A stretch of 64,000 bases of DNA from Ypsolopha sequella (taxonomy: Eukaryota > Arthropoda > Insecta > Lepidoptera > Ypsolophidae): the NCBI GenBank assembly GCA_934047225.1, contig OW203998.1, positions 16,383,280 to 16,447,279 of the forward strand. Reading direction: 5' to 3'. The notes under the pieces were generated by a model. It was not told the origin of the DNA, did not search any database, and saw only the letters and a program-made list of their open reading frames with translations. Positions within the stretch are counted from its first letter, which is position 1; each line of letters begins with the position of its first letter. Below, piece by piece: positions 10,446-20,542 of the stretch. A program made the position numbers and the translations under genes.

Positions 10446-11935
10446 AGTGCCACATAAAACATTTGTTTTCAAATGCAATTATTTCAAATTGGCAGATCCA
10501 TATGTTATATTAATTATGTTACATGTTTTCAGGTAGAAAATGATACTTCAGCAGTATTCCGGAATTTCTCCAAATTTAATTTGTATTTAGTTTCTTTTCA
10601 AAACAACGATATCAAATAGAAATTAATGATTTTGTCCGCGATATTGTTTAATAAATAGGACTTTCAAGAATTGGCACGACATGTAAAAGTGTTTTTAAAA
10701 ATATGTTTGCTGAATACGTCCAGTTGTAAAAAGCAATTTGATCATTTTGCAAGTCAAAATTGCCATTTTATATCTTACATCATACTGAGTACAATAACTT
10801 GTAAAAGTCATTATTGTGATATTAAAAATATACATATAATCTCAAAATTCGTGGTTTCATTAAATATATTCCAAACCCTGCTTTTTGTTGAAGAAACAGC
10901 AATTGTTCGTTTTTGAAAAGCATTCAGAAGGAAGAAGAAAGAAAAAATAATATTATGCAATATAATGATTTATTTTATTTTTAATACATAAGCACAATAA
11001 TTTTGCTTTGACTGTCAAAATATTATATCCAAAGTGAAGCAGGTACAAGTGATGTTAACAATGCTTATAAAAACTATTTGTATTTTTACTTTAGTAACAA
11101 TAAATTTTATACAAATTGTATCAATACAGAAGATGGAAGTCATTATTATTTTGTGACAGTAAATGACCAAACCAGTGAACGAAAAAGACCATGGAAGTCT
11201 GATTAGAGCTGAAAAATTACGCCACGAGAAATTGTGTTGAACACAATTTTGTATGCCGACGGCTCCAATAGTGTGTATTTGAGTCGGCCAATCACGGCTG
11301 ACCTAGTGTCGCATGACTACAGTATGAACCAATCAAGAGCCATTTGCACTTTTCAGTCTCTGGTGCCATTTTTCGTATGTCAGTTTGTTAGAAATGAGTC
11401 TTCTATGTTTTTTTCGATCGCCGGACCAAACACACTAACACATTTAGAAAAATTATTTGATATTGAAAATGTTCGATTATATCTCATTTTAGTCGTTAGG
11501 TACTTTTTACTTCTTAACTATGCTCACTTCATAGCATTTTTTACTGAAATAAAAATACCAAAAAAAAAATCTTTGTACAAAAATAGAGAAGCGTTTATCC
11601 ACAAAAATACATAAAAATTACATTATTTTATAAACATAGAATATATAAGTTTTGATTAAACCTGTAACAACAATCATTATTAAAAATCCATAAATTGTAA
11701 AGTAACTGTAAAATTACAACCAATATTATATCCTTATATTACATATTATTTAAATAATTTTATCACATCTATAAACTAAGTTTAAGGAAGAATGAGAAAA
11801 TTAGAAAGTTTCCAACTAGAGTCTTTGAAGACAACCTAAACTATACCTTCTAAAGTTAATCTTAAAGTTAAGATTACTATGACGGTACATTCAAACTACT
11901 AACTACGGCATAAAAAAAACACAATAAACATCAGC
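10446..11935. other. intergenic, no feature recognised
   Basis: AT-rich DNA. A 126-codon open frame at 11234-11614 (+) shows no domain and ends in a low-complexity lysine-rich stretch, so I do not call it a gene. Confidence 0.4.
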
Positions 11936-12095
11936 GGGTCTACCGCGTAATTCTGATTTGTATCAACTTCAAGCAAATGCATGCGAAATTCAACGCGTGC
12001 AAAAGAGATGGCATGTTAGGCGGGCGTCGTCGCACGCAAGACCAATTTCAATCTCAAGTTGATGTTGATGAAAATCAGAATTACGCGGTAGACCC
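11936..12095. mobile_element. 160-bp MITE, 'gggtctaccgcgtaattct' family, copy 1
   Basis: The inverted ends are gggtctaccgcgtaattct and agaattacgcggtagaccc. It is almost identical to the copy at 19998-20155. The interior contains aaatgcatgcgaaattcaac and gcgggcgtcgtcgca. The two copies differ at only a handful of positions by eye. Confidence 0.85.
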
Positions 12096-13529
12096 ACAGC
12101 TTGTAATTTATACAATAATATCCAATGTATATTTAATTTCTCAAAGATAAATTACGATTGGCCTTGTAATGCTAATAACTGACTGCTTCTCTTATAAGCT
12201 ATTTCACAACGGGAAGAACTCTACTGCAACTCTTTTAAAGAACTCTACTGCTACTCTTTTAAAGAATGTAATGTACTTAATAAATGAAAAAAAAATATTT
12301 AAGTAATTTGGATATCCAAAACATTGAATGTGGTCTACTGTATTTTGAAAAGTTAGTAAATAAAGGGTTTTAAGCGTAAACTTAGCGTAAAGATTAAATT
12401 AGAGAATCGATTTTTAAACATAGTTGTGCTTCGTGAAAGACTAATTTTTTTTAACGTCTTGGACGTCAGTATTTTAACATTTTTATCACAATACAATTAC
12501 CAACAATATAACAATAAATGCTCGCGTGACTTGGCTGCTCATATCTATCAAGGCAGTCAAAGACTAGGTATCACTGGTTGAAAAAGGCACTGCCTTACAG
12601 TACGACCCGACCTAACTGAAGTCTTGATATTCCTTATTAATTGAATTGTACTCTAGGTGATTACTTGTTTCTTTTTTCAATTTAGCGGATGTTACTGTGT
12701 TTCGTACTGCATCTATATTTTGTGTTTGGGACATTACCAGACCCAATTTTGTATAGGAATACTTAAGTATTATAAAAAGTTGATTATTTTAGTTTTTTTA
12801 TTATTCGTTGTATTAACGTCGTGGACATATTGGTCATTTTGGACATACTGGTTGTTTAGCGGAATATTGCAAATTATTAATATATCCACAAATTCATGAT
12901 GGGCTTCCGCAAAGTAACGCCTTTTTCAATAAATTTTATATTGGTCATCTTAAAATCCAATTAAAAATTTTAAAATATGTAGCAGACTACAGTTTCTAAC
13001 TATAAGTTTTAATACATTTATAAAACGTTTAAGCCGTCACAGGTGATGTAAGGTAAACATATATATTAGAGCAAATTTCAATACATCTTGCCATAAGACC
13101 CTTCAGGAGCCCACACACTTCAGCGTTAATGTAATTTTTTTACTTTTTTGATATCCTAGGATATAAATATACATTAATATATGTTATAGCTCTCTTCTGT
13201 AACGGCCTTAATACACTTTCGTTTTATAAAAATAGCTCTGGACATATTTTATTTTTGTACATTCTGCGCTCAGAAAGCATTGTGAAAATATATACAATAA
13301 AACAAAACAGTACATTTACCATGGATAATAACAAGGCTTCACAAGTAATTTAAAAATTATTATTATTAAAGTATATCACGACTTATTCTCAGTTAAAGCA
13401 CCTTAAAATATATTAACTTACTTCATACTAAACTGTTTAATATATTTCTGTAATGTAACGTAAGATATACTTTCGGAATATCAACAAGAGGTATTACATT
13501 TTATTGTACTGGAAGATAGAACTTTATTA
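12096..13529. other. intergenic or distal Atf3 3' flank, no gene recognised
   Basis: AT-rich sequence. A near-duplicate pair gaactctactgc(a/t)actcttttaaag lies in tandem at about 12217-12264. Confidence 0.4.
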
Positions 13530-13780
13530 GTAGTTTATGCTACAAGGGCGAAAAGGAATAAATTACGAGGACGATTTAGTAACCGAGTAATTTATTGCTC
13601 TTACGCCCGTGTATCATACTACGTTTTTCAATGCATAGTGTGAGGAAATAAAACAAATATAATCTTGTGAACTTTAAATTATGATTGGCTCCAAAGGACG
13701 GCAAAATAATCTACTTTCTGTTCGGTTTTGATGCATAAAAAGTGGGCCTTTACGAGCACTTGCATTGAAAAAATATTGTA
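13530..13780 (-). repeat. internal part of the MITE at 54697-55472, opposite orientation
   Basis: About 250 bases (tgctacaagggcgaaaaggaa through ggcctttacgagcacttgc) match 54915-55300 on the other strand. Relative to that copy it lacks a 116-bp insertion and about 30 bases of an 'aaaacactcgctacactcgt' palindrome, and it lacks the outer arms. It lies just beyond the likely Atf3 poly(A) site. Confidence 0.75.
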
Positions 13781-14624
13781 ATGTGATGCTATTATGTGAA
13801 CTATTTTTTTTAAAGATTAATTGGGCTTGCTGTTGTTCTATATTTGTGACAACATTTGAAAATAATTTCATCGAAAATACATTTTAAATAAATAAATCAT
13901 AAATCATTCAGCTTGTCACAATCAGATCTCAAATGTGAATATTTTTTCACAGACCAAAGCAAAATTAAAGAACTTACAAAATAAAACGAATTATTTAAAA
14001 TATTATGTTAGACTTTAACATCTTAATAAAAATAAAATATGAGAAATACCTACCTAGACAAACTGTTTTACAGTTTTGGTTTGAGTGTTACATGATAACG
14101 GTGATTTTCGTTTTTTTTTTATTATTTCACAACACTATTGAATTTAATAACAAAATAAAAACAAGAATTTACATAAATGGGTAAAACAATTCAAATGTCA
14201 GTAAAGCTGAATGTTATTTTTAGATAATCTCTCAGTATTTAGCTGTAGAACTTCGTAATTCAGATATTTTTTCCATCTTTAGATACATACTATGTTTATC
14301 ATAGGCACCGTACTATTTCTACGTTGTTGTTCTACACAGTAGACATATGATTTCGTTTCGAAATAAACTCCACCCCTCTCCAATTCCCTGCAACCTTCAA
14401 ACTCGAGCATATAACGCTTACATTGACGACCTACTGACTTTTGTAACTACCACTAGACGTATCTATCACAAAAAATTGCAATCAATGTATGGTAGAAAAC
14501 TCTTAAACGGTGACTCTATTCCGAATTTCCATAACACCAATCCTAATAAAAATATACACGTATACTTGTCAAAAATTTACAATTTTGGACCCGACATAAA
14601 CTTGCCAATAAGCTGAACCTAGAT
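13781..14624 (-). other. Atf3: Atf3 3' untranslated region and flank
   Basis: This stretch follows the Atf3 stop on the - strand. No coding feature is seen. The + strand open frame at 14347-14616 looks fortuitous. Confidence 0.5.
14118..14123 (-). terminator. Atf3: candidate Atf3 poly(A) signal (AATAAA on - strand)
   Basis: TTTATT on the + strand gives AATAAA on the coding strand about 500 bases after the stop at 14625. Other hexamers lie further out, so the choice is tentative. Confidence 0.3.
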
Positions 14625-15152
14625 CTAAACAAGGCATCCGTCAAGGCCGTTATTTAGTTTCACTTGCGCGTCAGAACTGGGATACGTATGGCACTGCTGG
14701 GCTGATGCTATATTGTAATTCATCTCTTGTTCATAGTATTCCTCAGAGGGCTCGATGATCAGAAGATTGGTACCCTTTTGAAGGTATCCGTCTGTGGTGA
14801 TATAGTTCGCCTCAGAGTTGGGTGGGAGGCTTAGCACGCTTTCCGGCCTGTGGTATTCGCTTTCAATGAGTTGAGGTTGCATATAGCTGTTTTCTAAAGA
14901 AGATATGGTGTCAATGGACGAGTCCCCGTTCAATGGTGTGACGCAGGTGTAACTTGAAGCCAATACATTGGCAGATTCAGGTCGGATGTAAGGGGAGCTG
15001 CCGTCGAAAGAAGTCGGAAATGGCGTGGGTGACTCGTATGGTCGAATCATGTTGTACTGCCCGTTTTGAGAGGTGGTGGAATTGTTTTTGACGCAGGATG
15101 CCGTGTGGACGGTGAGCATGTCGACCAGTTGCCGCCTTTGAACTTCCAAGTC
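14625..15152 (-). CDS. Atf3: Atf3, coding exon 5: end of leucine zipper and C-terminal tail
   Basis: The exon starts after acceptor tatcttccag (AG at 15153-15154) in phase 0 and ends at TAG 14625-14627: 175 codons plus stop. It opens DLEVQRRQLVDMLTVHTASC, completing the leucine zipper begun in the previous exon. The TVHTASC end is like the conserved post-zipper piece of ATF3/JDP2 (HRPTC in vertebrates). The remaining ~150 residues are a Ser/Pro/Tyr-rich, low-complexity tail with several YxxP-like pieces (YESPTPFPTSF, YIRPES, YHRPES) and an acidic patch (EPSEEYYEQE). That tail is much longer than in vertebrate ATF3 and probably acts as a transactivation or regulatory region; this last point is inference. 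Confidence 0.9.
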   Translation of the reverse strand, partial: DLEVQRRQLVDMLTVHTASCVKNNSTTSQNGQYNMIRPYESPTPFPTSFDGSSPYIRPESANVLASSYTCVTPLNGDSSIDTISSLENSYMQPQLIESEYHRPESVLSLPPNSEANYITTDGYLQKGTNLLIIEPSEEYYEQEMNYNIASAQQCHTYPSSDAQVKLNNGLDGCLV

Positions 15153-16063
15153 CTGGAAGATAACATTAATCGTTTGTTATTTTTGTATCATTTACAAGTA
15201 TCGTTCAGACATTATACCTATGAATACATTTTTTTTGCAAGAGCTTAAGAACTAAATTCGATATTAAAAGTGCAGAGACCTATCCTATAGCAATGAACTT
15301 TAAATAAGTATCACGTAAGTGTATTTCCTTAGTATAATAATTCGAATGGCTTAATTAAAATTTTTATTTTTCAGATAATTAACGTCATTTTAAGACATCG
15401 TTTTCATTATTTTGGTATATAAATTAACCATTCCGATATGACGTCTCTTGCGTAGGAGTCAGCACACAACGGGCTAAGATCCTCGGTGAACCGAGGACGC
15501 TCCGCCAGTCCTGTGGCGACATAGGTCGCCTCTTGGGATTTTGGCGAGAGCTGGGCTGGCTAGAATAGACGGTCCCACACTTTTCCACGCACAAAGGCCC
15601 AAAAAAGAGACTAGTTGCGGAAACCGAGCCCACCAAGAAGAAGAAGAAGAAGAAGAAGATGACGTCTCTTGAGAATTTTAGACATTACACTGATTGTGAT
15701 GTGTGGTTGCTTATAAAAAAGTGGTCTGTCTCTGTCTGTCTACTCATCTGTCATAAAGCTGTTAAATTAGTCGAAAGCAAATTATTATAAATTTATCTTG
15801 ATAGCAACAGTCAAAAAGAACAGTCATTTCTCAAGTGACGTCACACGAAGGCAAATGGAATTTGCAGCTTTTTCGTTAAAATATCCATCATCATGAGGTT
15901 TTTTAGACCACAAGTTCTAAAATACGCTTTATTAAACCTAAATCTCGAAATGGTTTTCGAATTAACATACCTTAACATAATTTAATCTAAGCGAATTGCG
16001 TAAACTTTTTTATAAGCGTGAATTTAATTATCCCGTAATGTAAAACAATTTTGAGTAGCTTAC
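15153..16063 (-). other. Atf3: Atf3 intron 4 (911 bp)
   Basis: Donor gtaagc and acceptor ttccag. It contains a LINE fragment with a target duplication at 15438-15671. The remainder is AT-rich and unremarkable. Confidence 0.85.
15451..15658 (+). mobile_element. 5'-truncated non-LTR retrotransposon with (AAG)n tail and 13-bp target duplication
   Basis: A 208-bp insert ends in a tail of aag repeats. It is flanked by identical 13-base copies atgacgtctcttg (15438-15450 and 15659-15671). Before the tail, a short + frame (RTLRQSCGDIGRLLGFW, then RELGWLE, stop) looks like the C-terminus of a LINE reverse-transcriptase ORF. The long exact duplication and simple-repeat tail indicate target-primed reverse transcription, relatively recent, inside an Atf3 intron. 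Confidence 0.75.
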
Positions 16064-16222
16064 TTTAAGCTGTGACTTCAGGTCGATATTTTGGCTCTCC
16101 AACACTTCGCTTTCGGTAACCAGGTTGACAGTACGCTCACGTTTCTTCATCCTACACTTGGTGGCTGCGATCTTGTTCCTCTCTCTTCGTCTTCTCCTAC
16201 GCTCTTCATCTTCGGGCGTTAG
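16064..16222 (-). CDS. Atf3: Atf3, coding exon 4: bZIP basic region and first part of zipper
   Basis: The exon is 159 bases, phase 0 at both ends (acceptor cactccag, donor gtaagc), giving 53 residues. LTPEDEERRRRRRERNKIAA followed by TKCRMKKRERT is a complete bZIP basic region of the N-x7-R type (NKIAATKCR), the DNA contact motif. Leucines at seven-residue spacing begin the zipper (LVTESEV-LESQNID-LKSQLK) and continue across the splice into exon 5 (DLEVQRRQLVDML). The E/DL(T/N)PEDE lead-in with RRRRRRERNKIAA places it in the ATF3/JDP2 group rather than Fos or Jun. Such proteins bind CRE/AP-1 sites as dimers with Jun in the nucleus and respond to stress. In Drosophila, Atf3 acts in metabolism, immunity and larval abdomen morphogenesis. 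Confidence 0.95.
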
Positions 16223-17725
16223 CTGGAGTGAGAAGAAGTATAGGTTGAGTTGGGACTTTTTAATGAGTATGATAATTATTCAAATTTTGCAAGACTTTCA
16301 AGACTTTGTACATTTTGATACAAGCCAAAAAACAAAAAAAAAGTAGAAATGATTAAAAGTATACATAAAAAGTAAAAAGTATAAATAATGAAATGTAGAA
16401 ATAAAAGGAAAACAGTCTAAATAATATAAGGAAAATTACAATTAGAATATGCGCCGAACCCTGACCCTGTACTTCTAGAGTAAGGAGGTTAGTTGTGTAA
16501 CAGAAAATAATAATTGTTGTTTATTTTCCTTAATGAAAATATGATTAACGTGAAATTTTTGATTCCTTAGTTTTAGACATTTAAGGTAAAGTATAAAAAA
16601 AGCTCGAAGGTCAAAAACCTCAAATCACTTAACAAGAAAACAACTTAACAGCCAATGGAAGCTTCGAGTCCATTGTCAAGCTTCACTTGAAAGCAGGAAC
16701 TAATACGATAAAGCCTCATTGATTATTCACCGGCATTGTAACTCATAAACTTATACCCTGCTTGAGCCTTTTGAATTTAAATGAGATTCAAGACCTACAG
16801 AAATACTTATACTCTTATGTCTACGCAAAATTAACTTTTATTTCCTTAGCTTAAGAATTCTTTGCCACCAAGTCAGTTTCATGCCAATGGAGATATTTCC
16901 AACAGGTGGTTGGTTGTGAGACACTGTAATCTTCATTTTAATTTTCTCTATCTTTCTCATTGTCTGTGTCCTCATTTACATTCGTATGCAATTTCAGATT
17001 ATTTGCTGTTTATGTTTCCATTTATAATATAATTCTATCAGTAGCTAATAAAAAGCTATAGGCGGCATTGCAAGGATCGATATCCAGTGTTCTTTGTATA
17101 TTGAGGTAAGGACTATTAATCTTTCCTAGAAAAGGCATTACATTCAATCATAAGCTGCGACTGAAGTGTAAATTGACCCAAATTTCTAGAAGCTGCAATA
17201 AAAAATATGTTTAGCGAACATTTACAACTAGGTCGCTAATTTGTCTGGAAGCTAACATTACGGTTTGAAGAATTCGTTTCTTAGCCTTTGTTTATTTCCT
17301 TGTTACAACCGTGTGATTATGGGCTAACTCTTGGCATTACTGGTCTGGGCCAAAAAACTGACTCTTGGACGATTGTATAGCGAGCAATCTATAAAATCGC
17401 AAGTTATCAAAAGTTTCATATGATTTTCGCAAGAATTCTCTTACTGCTTAACTGAAGCGATTTTAATGATTCTTTTGCCAAATAATAGAACATTTTTAGA
17501 TCTACAAAATTATTGTTTGAATTTTTCTTTCAATTGTGTCATAGTGAAAATTATAATTTTCTCCTATTTTGCGCTATCCGAAGACGCAGCGATCGTCCAA
17601 TGCAATGCGCGCTGATATGAATGTTATTTCAATATAGTTTTTGTTGGTATTTGTACCGACATTAGTCGACTCAAGGTCATTGGCGGATGCATGCCCCTTA
17701 AGTTAAGATAAATGTTTGAACTCAC
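16223..17725 (-). other. Atf3: Atf3 intron 3 (1503 bp)
   Basis: Donor gtgagt and acceptor ctccag on the - strand. No repeat or nested gene could be identified. Confidence 0.8.
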
Positions 17726-17884
17726 TCCCTCACTCTTGCCGGTCAGAGTATGACTGCTGTCATAATCATCGTCGCTTTCCTCCTTCTTCATACGTTTGAC
17801 GCAGGTGTCCGTATCGCTACCAGACATCTTCCGTTTAGACTCGATGGAGAGCTTCAGACCAGCCTTGATGAGCTCTGAACATGT
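17726..17884 (-). CDS. Atf3: Atf3, coding exon 3: acidic linker before the bZIP
   Basis: The exon is 159 bases, phase 0 at both ends (acceptor cttttccag, donor gtgagt), giving 53 residues. The peptide begins TCSELIKAGLKLSIESKRK and runs into MSGSDTDTCVKRMKKEESDD, then DYDSSHTLTGKSEG. It contains a short predicted helix (SELIKAGLKLSIESKRK), a Lys-rich patch suited to nuclear import, and an acidic Ser cluster that could be phosphorylated. The first segment resembles the helix upstream of the bZIP in vertebrate ATF3/JDP2 (a from-memory comparison). Two donor readings are possible (at GAG|GGA..), but only the GTGAGT donor keeps phase 0 and joins correctly to LTPEDEE. Confidence 0.9.
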
Positions 17885-20452
17885 CTGGAAAAGAAATTGA
17901 ATAAAGCGTGAGGCATGTGACTTTCAACTTGGCAATGAGAAGAGGAGAATATAATGTGCCATCTGAAAAAGGAAGCGTTCATCGTGCATTACTGAAACTA
18001 AAAGAAAAAGCAATAGATGCCAAATGTCACAAACAAAATCTACGCCATATGGGTTTGATGATTCTCTGGACCGTCGAAGTTCTAAACTGGAAGCATAATT
18101 AATAAAAAATCTCTTTTACAATTTTTTATGATGGTAGATAGATAAATAGATACATAAAAACTTTATTACACGGTACGAGGTTTCTATTTATTGTTTTCCT
18201 AATTCCACCAAGTGCCAACAATCAACATTCTAATATAGGTGTGTTGTTCTGTCTTTCGTATGGATCTTGAATATTTGAAAAGTTTTGTGTTCCTCTGCCT
18301 TGGAACGTAATTCGAAATCTTTCGGATTATACAAGTACTTACATCCAAATTGATATCTGAATATATTTTTAGATTTATTTAAATGAAATTACATAATAAT
18401 TAAACATTCGTTATCTGCTCACTGTGTATTTGGTTGTCAAATTAATCAACATTAACAAACTCCTGAAGGGGAAAGGTTAGGTATATGTATAAGTAGGTAA
18501 GCTAAATACAATACTTTGTCGATCTGAATATCAAAAACCAGAAATCATATTGACGCTAGGTTGCATCAATAAACAAACATGTCCTTATATATTCATACTC
18601 TTACTGTATCTTAAAAACTTAATATTTGAGTTGGATTTGTTAACAATGAAAATTCTGTATTCGAATGAATTACGTAGGTGCGGCTAGTGCTAGTGCCTAG
18701 ACGTACGAGTTTTCAATTTCAATATTTCTAAAAATCGAAAAAACTAAGAGCTTCGTTATCTTTATTGCAAGAGGCAATTTTCATGATTGTCCAGTTTTCT
18801 ATATTTGGTTGCTTTAATAAAAGTTGCCAAAATAAAAACGACAAAAAATAATAATTTTTGTAATGGTATTTATTTAATATAAAATATTAAAAAATAACTT
18901 AGAATTATTTACTTAATTTAAGTGAAACTAGATCTCCGCTGAAGAAGAGTGCCCGGGTTCGCTAATTTATTAAAAGTATCTATCATCAAGAACAAATTAA
19001 GTTTTTGACTTTTGATACGAAAATTTTCATGATTACTAACATAGTTTGCTAGCTTTATCAGTTTGCAAACCCGGATATAAGCATCTATTCTTCTGACTAA
19101 AGAATACAAAGCAAAGTCATTAACTTAATAATAAAATAGCTCGTACATCTATATGTTTATTCAATACCTATTCAGCAGGACCTGCCATAATGATTGACCA
19201 TTGATCATAAGTTGAATTTTTTTACTTTGCAATGTTTAACCAATGATTCATTATAACTTTGCCTTGATTGAATGGTTTCAAGGTTTCTTAGAAGTTCTAT
19301 AATGTTCTAACTATGCGAGAATAACGCCATAAAACTGCAAATGTAATTTCATTCCATTACGATTTGAATTATCTAATGATGGTATTTATTTTTCTCACAT
19401 TTAAATATGTCCGCCCATTGTCTGACGTTGTTAACGAATGTAACCTTTATAAAAACTCCTACATTTCATGATGACTGCCTGACTTTACAGTCTGTGTTAT
19501 AAAACGATTGTGAATATTGAGGTCACACATTTAATTTGTCCTCATAATTTTACATTTAGGACAAAGTTCCTGAAATTCCCAATATGTATGCTCCACGATT
19601 CCTTTTTTGTTGGTATTTCTATGAACAGTTTTTGTTACTCAATGTGAACTTTTTTGTCAAGAGTACATAGGTAATTTGTCATGGTCACGTGCATTATTTA
19701 AACGTGCATCTTATTACAGTCTTGTTGTGACATCTTATTACTTTAAAAGTGATTGTATTTATTAAATATATATCACCGCGGTATTGAACGCAGAAGAAAA
19801 GTAAATATGGATACAAGGAGATCTAAACCGGAATACAAACCCAGGAAATCTCTCCGGCCGGAGGGTAATTGTTAGTCTGTCGAATTAACCTTCTCGACCG
19901 TAAATTTATTTTTATCTGTCAAACTCTATACATTTTTAGCTGGATCCTTAGAAATTTTGAAATTTCGCTTCGACTGTTTCTTCAGGCAGGCAGGCAGCCC
20001 TACCGCGTAATTCTCATTTGTATCAACTTTAAGCAAATGCATGCGAAATTCAACGCGTGCAAAAGAGATGGCATGTTAGGCGGGCGTCGTCGCAGGCACG
20101 TCAAATTTCAATCTCAAGTTGATGTTGATGAAAATGAGAACTACGCGGTAGATCCACAGGTCCCAAAGCAAACCGCGAATTTGCTCATTTGCCTTTGAAA
20201 ATACAACGATATGTTGAGGCACTCACTCTGTTTCCTCACATCCACATTTGGATGTTAATCAGATAAGTTAATTACTTTGTATCTCTTTGGATTAAATGGT
20301 CAAGTGTCAAAATATTGAAATTTATTTATATCGTAGTTTCTGATTCCGAGTGTTTTTCGCCATCTAAAGATTTCAGTTTCTTGAATATTTTATACCTAAG
20401 CGTTTTGTAAGTTACATTCATTATAAAACTCATAAAGCTGGCAAAAGCTCAC
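17885..20452 (-). other. Atf3: Atf3 intron 2 (2568 bp)
   Basis: Donor gtgagc and acceptor ttttccag. It carries a MITE at 19998-20155. The rest is AT-rich with no supported feature; the + frames at 17908-18102 and 19869-20198 (the latter partly the MITE) are not coding. Confidence 0.8.
19998..20155. mobile_element. 158-bp MITE, 'taccgcgtaattct' family, copy 2 (in Atf3 intron 2)
   Basis: The inverted ends are ctaccgcgtaattctcat and atgagaactacgcggtag. It is nearly identical to 11936-12095, including the interior aaatgcatgcgaaattcaac. Confidence 0.85.
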
Positions 20453-20542
20453 CTTCTGTATACTGGGCGGCGAAGACGAGGCAGGTGAGGTGACTGACGA
20501 ACCGTTGGAGATCGAAGAGTTGGAGTCGTTACCGCATCCGCC
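20453..20542 (-). CDS. Atf3: Atf3, coding exon 2: Ser/Pro-rich segment
   Basis: A 90-base exon, phase 0 at both ends (acceptor gttccag, donor gtgagc), encoding 30 residues: GGCGNDSNSSISNGSSVTSP, then ASSSPPSIQK. It is a Ser-rich, disordered linker with SP/TSP sites open to proline-directed kinases. It has no domain of its own. It is assigned to Atf3 by phase, splice sites and position between exons 1 and 3. Because it is a multiple of three with phase-0 borders it could be skipped without breaking the frame. Confidence 0.8.

Noticed and set aside
11234..11614. 126-codon + strand ORF
   Set aside because: No domain, no splice or poly(A) context tied to it, and the end is low-complexity lysine-rich; length alone is weak evidence in this DNA.
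14347..14616. 89-codon + strand ORF opposite the Atf3 3' region
   Set aside because: It is antisense to the untranslated region, with no recognisable motif or conservation signal.
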